Part shown: positions 1-9,036 of the stretch, piece after piece
Layout: each line of letters opens with the position of its first letter
Numbering within the stretch: position 1 is the first letter of the stretch
NCBI GenBank assembly: GCA_963713505.1
Contig: CAVQMC010000027.1
Coordinates: 175,405-239,404 of the forward strand
Length of the DNA stretch: 64,000 bases
Source of the DNA: CAVQMC01 sp963713505
Lineage (GTDB): Bacteria > Bacteroidota > Ignavibacteria > Ignavibacteriales > Ignavibacteriaceae
Direction: 5' to 3'
The notes under the pieces: generated by a model
Told to the model about the DNA's origin: nothing
Seen by the model: the letters and a program-made list of their open reading frames with translations, nothing else
Databases searched by the model: none
Position numbers and translations under genes: made by a program

Positions 1-2
1 CT

Positions 3-596
3 TTAGCATTTCTTTCCAAGCTTTTCCCGATCATTTTAATCCCTTTAATTGTTAAAAAATTGGGGATAAAAAAATCTATATTTTTTACCGGAATCTTTTT
101 TCTTGTTTCATTAATATTTTACATCCCTTTTATTTATAATGATTTTCATATCCTAACTGCGCTTACTAATTATCTTTCCAATTGGGAATTTAACGGATCG
201 GTTTATCAAATCTTAAAGATATTTATAATAAACACAAAAACAGTTCATATAATTTGCGGCATCTTATTAATTACCTCTATTTTAATAATTTCTTTTAAGT
301 ATAAAAATTTTTTAAATGCTGCAATTGGGGTTATGATTTGTTTTTTTGCATTCAGTTCAACACTTTATCCTTGGTATTTAGGATGGCTGGCAGTTTTAAA
401 TCCTTTTGTGGAGTTCTATTCTGTTTTAAGTTTACTATTTACAATAAACTTTTCAAACTTCACACCGCTGGCGGCAGTATGGCATGAGTACCGATGGGTT
501 TTGATAGTAGAATATGTTCCCTTTTATTTGCTGCTATTGTGGGATCTTTTTGAAAATAAAATAATATTCAGAAAATCTAATTTTCTTAAAGACTGA
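3..596 (+). CDS. Membrane glycosyltransferase (DUF2029/GT87-like), C-terminal part
   Basis: The reading frame is open to the left edge, so only the C-terminal ~197 residues are present; a TTG at position 60 is an internal codon, not a convincing start. The protein is almost entirely hydrophobic, with about five membrane segments. Short loops contain KLFPIILIPL near the beginning and STLYPWYLGWL near the middle. A KLFP-type loop and a PWY motif are typical of polytopic mannosyl- or glycosyltransferases that use polyprenyl-phosphate sugars (DUF2029/GT87). Family assignment is therefore by motif style and topology only, and the catalytic aspartates would lie outside the window. It converges on the LytTR regulator and overlaps its 3' end by 11 bases. 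Confidence 0.55.
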   Translation, partial: LAFLSKLFPIILIPLIVKKLGIKKSIFFTGIFFLVSLIFYIPFIYNDFHILTALTNYLSNWEFNGSVYQILKIFIINTKTVHIICGILLITSILIISFKYKNFLNAAIGVMICFFAFSSTLYPWYLGWLAVLNPFVEFYSVLSLLFTINFSNFTPLAAVWHEYRWVLIVEYVPFYLLLLWDLFENKIIFRKSNFLKD

Positions 597-1311
597 GTTT
601 ATCTTTAAACTTTATAGCCTGCCTTCTGGAAACTTCTATTTTGTGTCCGCCTTTTAATTTTACAAGGAGTCCTCCGTTAAGCCAGGGCTCAATGTTCTCA
701 ATCCATTTTAAATTAATAATATGTTTCCTGTTGGCTCTGAAAAATGTTTTGCCGTCTAGTCTTTCATCTAAATAATTTAATGTTCTTAGAATTAACGGTT
801 TGTTATCTTCAAAATAAAGTCTTACATAATTTCCTTCCGATTCAAACAAGCGTACAGTTTCTAATTTTACAAACCAGCATTTATCACCGTCTTTAACAAA
901 GACCTGATCTTTTTCCGTTAAAATCTGCTGATCAAGTTGAGGCTGTGCCGGTGTTTCTTTTTTATTTTTTTCGACTACCTTTTTTATAGTGTCTTCTAAT
1001 CTTGCAGGTTCAATCGGTTTTAAAAGGTAATCCATTGCATTATATTCAAAAGCTTTTAAAGCATATTCATCGTAAGCTGTTGTGAAAATTACAATCGGAA
1101 CGCTGTCCAGTTCTTCCAATAATTCAAATCCGTTTTTTCCCGGCATTTGGATATCAAGAAAAATCAATTCAGGATTAAGTTCATTAATTTTTTTAAGTGC
1201 ATCTTCTGCATTGACAGCTTCTCCTGCAATTTCAATTTCTTTAAATGGCGTAAGTAAACGGCGCAGTTCAACTCTGGCCAGTCTTTCGTCATCAATTAAT
1301 AAAGCTTTCAT
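586..1311 (-). CDS. LytTR-family response regulator
   Basis: This 241-residue protein has an N-terminal receiver domain (about residues 1-120). The acidic pair DDE is at the start, the phospho-acceptor Asp sits in LIFLDIQMPG, and the TTAYDEYALKAFEYNA and DYLLKPIE segments cover the conserved Thr and Lys. The C-terminal ~100 residues are a LytTR DNA-binding domain (VRLFESEGNYVRLY, LNYLDERL, RANRKHIINLKWIENIEPW). The gene starts inside the 3' end of the histidine kinase gene (20-base overlap), so the two are translationally coupled and surely cognate. It presumably acts as a phosphorylation-controlled transcription factor. Targets cannot be seen here. Confidence 0.93.
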   Translation of the reverse strand: MKALLIDDERLARVELRRLLTPFKEIEIAGEAVNAEDALKKINELNPELIFLDIQMPGKNGFELLEELDSVPIVIFTTAYDEYALKAFEYNAMDYLLKPIEPARLEDTIKKVVEKNKKETPAQPQLDQQILTEKDQVFVKDGDKCWFVKLETVRLFESEGNYVRLYFEDNKPLILRTLNYLDERLDGKTFFRANRKHIINLKWIENIEPWLNGGLLVKLKGGHKIEVSRRQAIKFKDKLSL

Positions 1312-2443
1312 TCTTTACTCCTTCTGTTGGAATAATTAATTCCGATAGAACTTCCTTATCGGAAATATTCTTAATTGTAAAAGATGCTTCATCACCGTAA
1401 AGTAAAGTTAATCTTTGCTTGGTGTTGCTTATGCCGAATCCTTTGGAATTTTTAATTGCATCGTCCTCAATTTGACCGTTGTTTTGTATTTCAATATGAA
1501 GTCTAGAATTTTCTACTCTGGACCTAATGCAAATTGTTCCGCCCTCCGTTCTTTTGGAAATTCCGTGTTTGATTCCGTTTTCTACAAGAGTTTGTACCAT
1601 CATCGGCGGGATTTCAATTTTTTTTGATTCCGGATCGATCTGCAAATCATATTTTAATCTCTCTTCAAATCTAACAGTTTCTAATGAAAGATAATCGGAA
1701 ACAGTCTGCATTTCGTCTTCCAAAGAAACAGTTTCGGTTCTTTCAATTTTTAATGAATATCTCAAAATATTGGACAGTTTTGTAACTGCAGTTTTTGCAC
1801 TTTGCGGATCGTCTTCTATCAAAGCTCTTATACTATTTAAAGCATTAAACATAAAATGCGGATTCAACTGTGACTTTAAAGTTTTAAGTTCAAAATCCTT
1901 AACTGCAGCTTCCCAAATCAAAGATTCAATTTCTACTCTTTTATAGTTTTCAAAATAATGAACAGAGAAATAGATTAAAGACCATAATAGAATAATGCTG
2001 CTTAAATTAAAAACTCCGATTGCAACTCTTGCAAAGTTGTATTCTGTCGAGTGGAAAACATTCAGGAAAATATTGGCAAAAGCTGCAATTCCAAACATTA
2101 ATAAACCTATCGAAACACTGGATATTAAAACACGGGGAATTATTTTTCTTAAAGGAAGTTTTAGCCAATTGTTTTTTCTAATTATATTTCTAAGCGAATG
2201 AGTTAATGCTAAACCTGAGAGACACAAGAGTATAGTTATTAGTAATCTTCCCCACGAAAACCTATCGAAAGAGATGGTAATTAGAACGCTGACTAATCCA
2301 TACAAAGACCAACCGGAAATTTGACTTATCCAGTATAATTTTTGTCTGTTTTTTTTCAATTTATTTTCAAACCAATTTGAATCGGGTAAATACTTTGAAT
2401 TTCCCTTGAATTCGCTTTTTACATTTTTATAAACAAGTAACAT
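1292..2443 (-). CDS. LytS/YehU-type sensor histidine kinase
   Basis: The 383-residue protein has four predicted membrane segments in its first ~165 residues (SLYGLVSVLITI, LLITILLCLSGLAL, VLISSVSIGLLMFGIA, LSSIILLWSLIYFSV). A His_kinase (PF06580) dimerisation/phosphotransfer segment follows: LKSQLNPHFMFNALNSIRA contains the phospho-His. The ATPase part has an N-box LVENGIKHGI and a glycine box GFGISNTKQRL. There is no periplasmic sensor domain, so the signal is probably sensed in or at the membrane. It is followed by an overlapping LytTR regulator gene. The ATG at 2443 gives a charged ~50-residue leader before the first membrane segment. A downstream start is possible. Confidence 0.92.
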   Translation of the reverse strand: MLLVYKNVKSEFKGNSKYLPDSNWFENKLKKNRQKLYWISQISGWSLYGLVSVLITISFDRFSWGRLLITILLCLSGLALTHSLRNIIRKNNWLKLPLRKIIPRVLISSVSIGLLMFGIAAFANIFLNVFHSTEYNFARVAIGVFNLSSIILLWSLIYFSVHYFENYKRVEIESLIWEAAVKDFELKTLKSQLNPHFMFNALNSIRALIEDDPQSAKTAVTKLSNILRYSLKIERTETVSLEDEMQTVSDYLSLETVRFEERLKYDLQIDPESKKIEIPPMMVQTLVENGIKHGISKRTEGGTICIRSRVENSRLHIEIQNNGQIEDDAIKNSKGFGISNTKQRLTLLYGDEASFTIKNISDKEVLSELIIPTEGVKNESFIN

Positions 2444-2515
2444 TGCAATATAATCTTCTCATTCTTAAAAGAAAATCGATTTGAGGTTTCAATTTTTCTA
2501 TTCATAAATAAATAA

Positions 2516-2531
2516 GCCGGCATAAACCGGC
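2516..2531. other. Short GC-rich hairpin in intergenic region
   Basis: GCCGG and CCGGC arms flank a 6-base loop in otherwise AT-rich DNA, 70 bp upstream of the histidine kinase start. A few T residues follow on the plus strand, but no plus-strand gene ends here, so a terminator role is doubtful. A similar CCGGC hairpin core occurs at 18785-18816. Confidence 0.35.
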
Positions 2532-2639
2532 AGTTTTTCAAAACTAAACTAAACAATGCGGGTTAAAATGTATTCCAATTTTTTATTGAAGGATTAATTA
2601 AAGGATAGGTGGAGTTTTAAGAGTAAGGATAAAGATTAA

Positions 2640-2722
2640 ATTTAGTGATTCTAAGTGCCTTAATGGTTAATAAATTTGTTAACCACAAAGACACTTAGTT
2701 CACAAAGTTACACTAAGAAATA
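2640..2722. repeat. Dispersed intergenic repeat (CTTTGTGGTTAA type) with imperfect inverted arms
   Basis: TAAGTGCCTTAATGGTTAA and TTAACCACAAAGACACTTA form imperfect arms around a short AT loop, followed by another CACAAAG-type segment. The minus-strand reading (TAAGTGTCTTTGTGGTTAA) resembles plus-strand segments at 50836-50882 and 62062-62098. It lies between the 3' end of rseP and the LytS gene and codes for nothing visible. Confidence 0.45.
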
Positions 2723-2732
2723 CTTAATAATT

Positions 2733-4098
2733 TTATAGGTTCAGCAGATCATTATAAATTATAAATGCCATTAACAGCAGCAGCAAAAAGAAGCCTGTAT
2801 TTTGAATTGCAATTTTCACTTTAATGGGAATTTCTCTTTTCATCACGGCTTCAATAATTATAATTACTAAATGTCCTCCGTCCAAAACAGGGAAAGGCAT
2901 TATATTTATAATTGCCAAACTTAAACTCAGCAATGCAAGAAAAACTAAAAAGCTTGCTATTCCGCTGTTTGCGGATTTAGTAGCAACTTCCGCAATTTTT
3001 ATAGGTCCGCCGAATGCTTTACCAAAGGCAATTTGACCTGAGAATACTTTTCCAATCATACTGAAAGTAAGATCGGTCATTCTAACAATATCCAGCCAGC
3101 CGTAATAAAATGATGCAAAAAATCCGTATGTTTTATATTCAATCGGAGCATTGGGATTCTGAACAAGCCCGACACCAATCATTCCATCCGATCCGGGAGT
3201 TACGGCAATTTGAACCGTATCTTTTCCTCTTTCAATTTCAATTGGAATTGTTTCTTTTTTGTGGTTCGAAATTATTTCTGTAGTCTGCTGAGCGCTATAA
3301 ACAGGGATTTTATTTATTTCAAGTAGAAGATCTCCTTGCTTAATTCCTGATTTTTCTGCAGGTGAATCTTTTAATACTTCTCCTATTGAAGGCTGAAATC
3401 CTGCAGGAGCAATAGTAGCAAAATCAAAAAATCCGGTTTCATTATCGGGTATTAATGATCGGGGGATATGTATCTCTTTTGTACTTCCGTCTTTTGAAAC
3501 TTTTACGTTTACATCTTCACCTAAAGTGTTAACAAAAATATCAGTTCTAATATCGTCCCATTCCTTAACCGCTTTTCCGTTTATTGAAACTATTTTTTCA
3601 CCTGCTTGAAACCCAAGAGAATCTAAAACGCTTCCAGCTTTAACAAAACCGATTTTAGTTGTAGTAATTACTTGTTTGCCTTGAAAGAAATTTGCACCCC
3701 AAAAAATCACTAAAGCCAGGATAAGATTCATTAAAACACCGGCTGTTATGACAAATATTTTTTTACCTGTTGACTTTGCTCTGAATTCGTATGGCTGCGG
3801 TTCCTTATCTGCAAATTCAGTATCGAAACTTTCATCCACCATTCCGGCAATTTTAACATAACCGCCCAAAGGAAGAAGACTGAGTCTGTAATCAGTATTT
3901 CCCTGTCCGTCAAAATCTTTTGGCAGATTCGCCGAATGTAAAACCTGTGATTTTATTCCAGCCGAACAAGCGTTTTCCGAATCCGATTGCAAAAATATCT
4001 GCACGCATTCCGCTTAATTTAGCAGCGGCAAAGTGCCCGAATTCGTGGACGAAAACCAGAATTCCAATTGTAATAGCGAAATAAATGATATACTCCAT
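2733..4098 (-). CDS. rseP: Site-2 intramembrane metalloprotease RseP (one frameshift)
   Basis: The locus encodes about 454 residues if one extra base near 3927-3934 is ignored. The N-terminal part (4098 leftward) has the zinc motif in VFVHEFGHFAAAKLSG. The next frame continues with DYRLSLLPLGGYVKIAGM, two PDZ-like domains (around AGEKIVSINGK and KQGDLLLEINK) and the second zinc motif in MPFPVLDGGH, with membrane segments at both ends. RseP/M50B proteases cleave membrane-embedded anti-sigma factors and clear signal-peptide remnants. It lies 18 bp downstream of dxr in the same direction, an order seen in many bacteria. The shift falls in a short loop between intact conserved blocks, which favours a sequence error over real decay. 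Confidence 0.9.
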
Positions 4099-4116
4099 TA
4101 AGTGAAGATCTCCTCT

Positions 4117-5259
4117 TTAATTTAAACCTGTTACAAATTCTCTTGTTAATTTATCGCATTCGATAATCGTTTGAAGATCGGGGCTTTTATGATTTTCTAT
4201 TTTATCCAATGCTTTGTTAATTAATTTAGGAATATTTGAGAATTTTATTTTTCCCTCCAGAAATTTATCTACTGCAATTTCATTTGCAGCATTTAAAATA
4301 CATGGACCAGTACCTTGTGCCTCCAAAACATTATAAGCTAGTTTTAAACATTCAAATTTTTTTGTATCCGGCTCGTGGAAAGTTAACTGCCCGATTTTAG
4401 GAATATTTGTCCTGGGAAAATTGTTTCCAAATCTTTCCGGAAAAGTTAAAGCATATTGAATCGGAAGTTTCATATCCGGAAGTCCCATCTGTGCCTTTAT
4501 TGAACCATCTACAAACTGAACCATTGAATGAATAATTGACTGCGGATGAATTACAACATCAATTTTTTCTTTACTTAATCCGAAAAGCCAATGTGCTTCG
4601 ATAACTTCCAAACCTTTATTCATTAAAGATGCCGAATCAATTGTAATTTTATTTCCCATTTTCCAGTTGGGATGATTCAGTGCTTCTTCTATTGTAACAT
4701 GCTCTAATGTTTTTATATCTCTATTTAAAAACGGTCCGCCGGAAGCTGTTAAAATTAATTTTTCAATTTCCGAATGTTTTTCTCCGACCAGACATTGAAA
4801 TATTGCGCTGTGTTCGGAATCTATAGGAATAAGTTCTGCTTTATATTTTTTACAAAGTTTTGTTATTAATTCTCCGGCAACGACTAGAGTTTCTTTATTT
4901 GCAAGTGCGATTCTTTTTCCTCTTTTAATCGCTTCAATAGTCGGGGCTAAGCCTGCAAATCCAACCATTGCACCAACTAGAACATCATATTCTGTTTCTG
5001 CTGCAGCTTCACATAACCCTTCCTCGCCGGAAAGTATTTTAATTTTAGTATTAATTTCCTTCTTTAATTTTTCAGCCGATTTTTCATCTTTAACAACAAC
5101 AGTTTCCGGATTAAATTCTTCAATCTGTTTTTTTAACATAACCGTATTTTTATTTACGGTTAATGCTGCAACTTTAAATTTATCCGGGAAATTTCTGATT
5201 ACATTAAGAGTGTTAATCCCAATCGAGCCTGTAGAACCTAATATTAATACTTTCTTCAT
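4117..5259 (-). CDS. dxr: 1-deoxy-D-xylulose 5-phosphate reductoisomerase
   Basis: The 380-residue protein catalyses the NADPH-dependent rearrangement of 1-deoxyxylulose 5-phosphate to methylerythritol 4-phosphate, the committed step of the MEP isoprenoid pathway. The N-terminal Rossmann motif is LGSTGSIGINTLNVI. The metal and substrate region has PIDSEHSAIFQ, ILTASGGPF and the NHPNWKMG..ITIDSASLMNKG block, followed by VVIHPQSIIHSMV. Length matches the family. ATG at 5259 is placed directly before the Rossmann strand. It is followed by rseP, and ispG of the same pathway is also in this window (20914-22917). Confidence 0.97.
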   Translation of the reverse strand: MKKVLILGSTGSIGINTLNVIRNFPDKFKVAALTVNKNTVMLKKQIEEFNPETVVVKDEKSAEKLKKEINTKIKILSGEEGLCEAAAETEYDVLVGAMVGFAGLAPTIEAIKRGKRIALANKETLVVAGELITKLCKKYKAELIPIDSEHSAIFQCLVGEKHSEIEKLILTASGGPFLNRDIKTLEHVTIEEALNHPNWKMGNKITIDSASLMNKGLEVIEAHWLFGLSKEKIDVVIHPQSIIHSMVQFVDGSIKAQMGLPDMKLPIQYALTFPERFGNNFPRTNIPKIGQLTFHEPDTKKFECLKLAYNVLEAQGTGPCILNAANEIAVDKFLEGKIKFSNIPKLINKALDKIENHKSPDLQTIIECDKLTREFVTGLN

Positions 5260-5542
5260 ACTAAATATTAATCATAAATAAACTATTAAGCTATCAAAGA
5301 AACCCCTTTTAATCAATGTAAAAGCGGGAATCTGCAGTTTTTGAATTTTTCAGAACTGTAAATTTAAGCAATTATTAAGAAAATTTAAGATTTTATTTAA
5401 TTAATAATTATGAGAATTGGCACTTTCATTCAATAATTTTTACTATTTTAATTGAATTTCTGCTGTGCAAAATCTTCGTATATTCTAACTCCTACGCGTT
5501 CAGATTTGTTTCTTATTTTCTCCAAATTTTGAAAGGGCTAAA

Positions 5543-6694
5543 ATGAAAAAAAATCTGATACTATTAATTTTTTCTTCTTTTTTAATATTCTATTCAAATA
5601 TTTATTCTTTACCGAGATTCGCTTTAAGATTAGGAAATGCAGAATGCAGTTCCTGCCATGTAAATCCAACCGGCGGAGATATGAGAAATACAGGCGGATG
5701 GGCTTACGGAAAAGTTGTGCTTCCTGCTTATTCTCCGCATGATCAATCATTTAAAATGAGCAATAGAATAGGAGATAATATTTATTTCGGATTCGATTTC
5801 CGTACTCAATATCTTGTAAAAACAACCGACTCAACAACGCAAACCGATTTCCAAAGAATGAACGGATCACTTTATGCCGATGTTCAGTTTTCAAATAAAA
5901 TAGATGCCTTTGCCAGATATGATTTTGTCTGGCAGATTTGGGAAGCATATATAACCGCACACATTCTTCCAAATTCAGGTTACATTAAAGTCGGTGCTTA
6001 TCAGCCTAACTTTGGAATTCGGCTGGATGATCATACGGCTTATACAAGAGGAGGAGACCTCGGGTTATTATTTTCAAAAGGAATTAAACAAGGTTTAATT
6101 TACGAACCAAGATATACGGAAACCGGAATTGAGCTTGGATATTATATTGATAATTGGGCCTTTTTAACAGCAAGTGTCGGTAATTCCGTAAATTATCCTT
6201 TTCCGCAGGAATTTGTTAAAGATCCGACTTATACTGCAAATTTAAAACTCTCTCCTAAAATTGTTAATGGTTTAAATTTTTATTTCGGCGGGTCGTTTGC
6301 AGATTTTAAAGATCCCAGATTAAGACTTCCTTCTTTTACAAAATATAATCAGGATGTAAAAATGTACGGGGGTTATTTGGGAATAGGGATTGGGAACTTT
6401 ACATTATTAGGCGAATACGATTTAGCTAAAGATTATATTGCTAAAGATTCGACAGCAAGTGCTTTAATGATTGAAGCGGCTTATAATGTAATTCAAGGCT
6501 TGGATGCAGTTGTAAGATACGACAGGTTTGATCCGAATATTGATTTAAGTAAAGATGAACATTCAAGAGTAATGCTCGGATTGGAAATTTATCCTTACAG
6601 TTTTATAGAAATCCGTCCGATGTACAGAATACAAATGGAAACCCCAGAAGTAAGCAACAATTCTTTTGAGCTTCAATTTCACTTCTATTATTAA
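5543..6694 (+). CDS. Outer-membrane beta-barrel protein with N-terminal single c-type heme motif
   Basis: The 383-residue protein begins with a Sec signal peptide (hydrophobic LILLIFSSFLIFY) and, right after the cleavage region, one heme-binding CSSCH motif (Cys35, Cys38, His39) within NAECSSCHVNPTGGDMRN. The remaining ~320 residues are alternating aromatic/polar strands of the kind seen in porins (for example FGFDFRTQYLV, FARYDFVWQIW, GYLGIGIGNFTLLGEYDLA) and end in an aromatic C-terminus (FELQFHFYY), as expected of an outer-membrane barrel. The family is unnamed to me. The inference is a heme-carrying barrel at the periplasmic/outer-membrane interface, possibly in electron transfer. A clear terminator follows, so it is a single-gene unit. 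The ATG has a GAAAGGGC ribosome-binding site. Confidence 0.75.
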   Translation: MKKNLILLIFSSFLIFYSNIYSLPRFALRLGNAECSSCHVNPTGGDMRNTGGWAYGKVVLPAYSPHDQSFKMSNRIGDNIYFGFDFRTQYLVKTTDSTTQTDFQRMNGSLYADVQFSNKIDAFARYDFVWQIWEAYITAHILPNSGYIKVGAYQPNFGIRLDDHTAYTRGGDLGLLFSKGIKQGLIYEPRYTETGIELGYYIDNWAFLTASVGNSVNYPFPQEFVKDPTYTANLKLSPKIVNGLNFYFGGSFADFKDPRLRLPSFTKYNQDVKMYGGYLGIGIGNFTLLGEYDLAKDYIAKDSTASALMIEAAYNVIQGLDAVVRYDRFDPNIDLSKDEHSRVMLGLEIYPYSFIEIRPMYRIQMETPEVSNNSFELQFHFYY

Positions 6695-6721
6695 AAATCA
6701 TTAAAAACTAAATATTTTAAG

Positions 6722-6750
6722 GAACGGGAAAATTAAAATCCCGTTCTTTT
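6722..6750 (+). terminator. Intrinsic terminator after the heme-barrel gene
   Basis: GAACGGGA (6722-6729) pairs perfectly with TCCCGTTC (6739-6746) and is followed by TTTT. It lies 27 bp after the stop codon of the upstream gene. Confidence 0.8.
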
Positions 6751-6809
6751 ATGATATTTTTAATATACTTCTTCTTGTAATTATTTTATTAAAATTTTTT
6801 TTAAATCAG

Positions 6810-6838
6810 GCAACTTTTTGCTGATAAAAGCATCTTTA
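6810..6838 (+). promoter_or_regulatory. Likely ECF-sigma autoregulatory promoter
   Basis: GGCAACTTTTT (6810-6820) and GCATCTTT (6831-6838) are about 10 bp apart and end 18 bp before the sigma gene start. The AAC-containing -35 element and GCATCTT -10 element resemble promoters used by many ECF sigma factors (AACCTTT with CGTCT or CATCT types). The match is by eye only. Confidence 0.45.
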
Positions 6839-6856
6839 ATAAAAAGAGAAAATTGA

Positions 6857-7381
6857 TTGAAAAATTCTACTGATCAAATAATAGAATTTACGCTGATTTT
6901 TAATCGATTTAAGAGCAAAATATATAATTACGTTCTTAAAATGATTAAAGATGAAATGGTATGTGAAGATATTGTGCAAAATGTATTTTTAAAGTTCTAT
7001 GAAAACTTGAATAAAATAGAGAACAAAAACAGTTACGAATTCTGGCTTTTTAAAACTGCCAGAAATGAAGTCTATTACTTCTTCAGAAAAAAGAAAGTTA
7101 AGGTTGATCAGTTTTTTGTTGAAGATACCGATGAACTTGAAATAGAATCAAATCAAAATTTAAATGAAGAAATTGAACTGAAAGAAGTAAAAGACATATT
7201 AAAAACCAAACTTGATGAACTGCCTTTTGATCAAAAAGAAATATTTGTTTTAAAGGAATACGGAAAACTTAGTTATAAAGAGATTTCCAGAATAATGGAA
7301 ATCGATGAAGAACTTGTTAAAAGCAGACTTTATAAAACCAGGCAGAAATTAATAAAAACAATGTCGAAAATTTTAAAATGA
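6857..7381 (+). CDS. ECF-type RNA polymerase sigma factor
   Basis: The 174-residue protein has sigma region 2 at about residues 10-80 (IYNYVLKMIKDEMVCEDIVQ, VFLKFYENL, FWLFKTARNEVYYFFRKKK) and sigma region 4 at about 115-165 (LDELPFDQKEIFVLKEYG, LSYKEISRIMEIDEELVKSR). No region 1 or 3 is present, as expected for the ECF class. The start is TTG at 6857, because no in-frame ATG lies upstream of the conserved region. It is followed after 19 bp by a membrane protein that is probably its anti-sigma factor and then by two TonB-domain genes, forming one operon. It probably directs RNA polymerase to its own operon via the element at 6810-6838. Confidence 0.92.
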   Translation: MKNSTDQIIEFTLIFNRFKSKIYNYVLKMIKDEMVCEDIVQNVFLKFYENLNKIENKNSYEFWLFKTARNEVYYFFRKKKVKVDQFFVEDTDELEIESNQNLNEEIELKEVKDILKTKLDELPFDQKEIFVLKEYGKLSYKEISRIMEIDEELVKSRLYKTRQKLIKTMSKILK

Positions 7382-7400
7382 TAGTTTTAAAGGAATTAAA

Positions 7401-7868
7401 ATGAACAGCGATCAAATTAAACAAATGGCAGATCTTTTTTTAGACGGTGAACTGGAAAAGGAAAAAGAGCCGCTTTTGTTTACACAATTATCTTTAAATG
7501 AAGAAGCACGTGAATATTTTAAAAAACTTCACGCATTAAAAACTTCTGTTGAGTTAGATGAAAAAGAATTTCCCGTTCATCTTGAAGAAAATATTTTCAA
7601 TTCAATCAGCAAAAAAGAATTTAATAAAGAAAGAAATCCTGTAATCAAAAAAGTTTTTGCAAATATCGCATATGGATTTACAATAGTATTAATTGTATTA
7701 ACTGTTTTTCTTCTCAGCAAATTGAATGAATACGATAACAGGGTAAATCAAATTACAAAACAAATTCAGTTTCAAAATCAAACCATTGAACTTCTTTACA
7801 ATAGTCTCCCGGCCGCAGTAATTAGTTCAGGTCATCAAAATGAAATTATTATAAAATCTAATATGTGA
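7401..7868 (+). CDS. Probable membrane anti-sigma factor
   Basis: The 155-residue protein has a soluble N-terminal half that starts like anti-sigma factors (IKQMADLFLDGELEKEKEP, then LNEEAREYFKKLHAL), one membrane segment at about residues 90-115 (IAYGFTIVLIVLTVFLLSKL) and a short coiled-coil-like tail (NQITKQIQFQNQTIELLY). The usual zinc-binding HxxxCxxC motif is absent. Position directly after an ECF sigma gene and single-pass topology support the role. Sequence alone would not prove it. Confidence 0.65.
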   Translation: MNSDQIKQMADLFLDGELEKEKEPLLFTQLSLNEEAREYFKKLHALKTSVELDEKEFPVHLEENIFNSISKKEFNKERNPVIKKVFANIAYGFTIVLIVLTVFLLSKLNEYDNRVNQITKQIQFQNQTIELLYNSLPAAVISSGHQNEIIIKSNM

Positions 7869-7878
7869 GATTAAAAAA

Positions 7879-8644
7879 ATGAAAAAATTAATTATTCTAT
7901 CATCGCTGCTGCTATTTTTATTTGGCTGCGGACAAAAAGAGTATCAATTTAAGGTAATATCTGCAGCATGATGAAAATTATTTATCCGCAGATGATGTTA
8001 CAACTCCTGCTGAATTCAATATTGAAATTGGAAAAGGAAATTGGCCTGAGATAAATAAACTTTTTAATGAAACTTCAGGTGAAGAAGAGTTTGCATGTAA
8101 AATTTTTGTTGATGAAAACGGAAAAATTAATAAGGTTGTTGTTTATAACGGCATTGATGAAAAACTGGATAATTTAATACTTAAACAAATGGAAAACTGG
8201 AAAATAAATCCGGCGGTTAAAGAAGGTAAAAATGTAAAATTTCAAACTGATTGGAGCATCACAAAAAAACAGGACGGTTTTTATTTTGATAGCAAAGCTT
8301 TAGCCGGAAAATTCTTTTCTCCGAATCTTTCCGAAACAGAAAGTAAATTTTATATAGTACTTGATCAAATGCCGAATATTGTCGGCGGAATCCAGGCTAT
8401 TGCAAATAATATTGTATATCCTAAATCAGCAAAAGAAAAAGGAATTGAAGGCAGAGTATTTGTTCAGACTTATATTGATGAAAATGGAAATGTAGTTAAA
8501 ACAGAAATATTAAAAGGTGTGGACGATGAATTAAATAATGCCGCAATCGACGCTGTAAGAAAAACTAAGTTCACGCCGGGAATGCTGAAAGGCAAACCTG
8601 CAAAATCTCAAATAGTAATTCCAATTGTTTTCAAATTAAAATAA
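7879..8644 (+). CDS. Lipoprotein with two TonB C-terminal-type domains (one frameshift)
   Basis: ATG at 7879 opens a lipoprotein signal peptide (IILSSLLLFLFGCG, lipidated Cys17). After about 28 codons an extra base near 7957-7970 shifts the frame, and the protein continues to 8644 (about 254 residues). The first half contains a divergent TonB-like fold (FACKIFVDENGKINKVVVYN). The second half is a clear TonB C-terminal domain: GGIQAIANNIVYPKSAKEKG, GRVFVQTYIDENGNV, AAIDAVRKTKFTPG. It lacks the N-terminal membrane anchor and proline-rich linker of classical TonB, so it is probably an envelope protein with protein- or peptidoglycan-binding function rather than an ExbBD-driven TonB. It lies 10 bp after the anti-sigma gene. 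Confidence 0.78.
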
Positions 8645-8659
8645 AATGAAGAGGTTCTT

Positions 8660-9025
8660 ATGTACAAAAAAATTAAAATATTGTTAGTTTTTTCTTTTAT
8701 GGTTCTTTTATTCAGCAATTCGTCTGCGCAAATAAAAAAAGCGGATGTAATGCCTAAACCTGTTGGCGGAATTAAAGCAATTATGAATAATGTAGTGTAC
8801 CCGGAACAAGCAAAAAAAGATAACATTGAAGGAAAAGTTTTTGTAAAAGCAATTATAGATAAAGATGGAAATGTTGCTGAAGTTTCGGTATTGAAAAGTG
8901 AAAATAAAGAACTGAACCAGGCCGCAATGGACGCTGTTAAAAAAACCAAATTCACATCCGGAATGAACAAAGGTAAAAAGGTCTCTGTCCAATTAGTGAT
9001 TCCTATCCTATTTAAATTACACTGA
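8660..9025 (+). CDS. Small exported TonB C-terminal-domain protein
   Basis: The 121-residue product consists of a Sec signal peptide (ILLVFSFMVLLFSNSSAQ) and one TonB C-terminal domain (MPKPVGGIKAIMNNVVYPEQ, GKVFVKAIIDKDGNV, AAMDAVKKTKFTSG). It is closely similar to the second domain of the preceding lipoprotein, suggesting a tandem duplication. The gene follows 15 bp after its neighbour and closes the ECF operon. Free TonB-C domains without an anchor are common in Bacteroidota and their role is not settled. Confidence 0.85.
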   Translation: MYKKIKILLVFSFMVLLFSNSSAQIKKADVMPKPVGGIKAIMNNVVYPEQAKKDNIEGKVFVKAIIDKDGNVAEVSVLKSENKELNQAAMDAVKKTKFTSGMNKGKKVSVQLVIPILFKLH

Positions 9026-9036
9026 TTTATTTGCAG

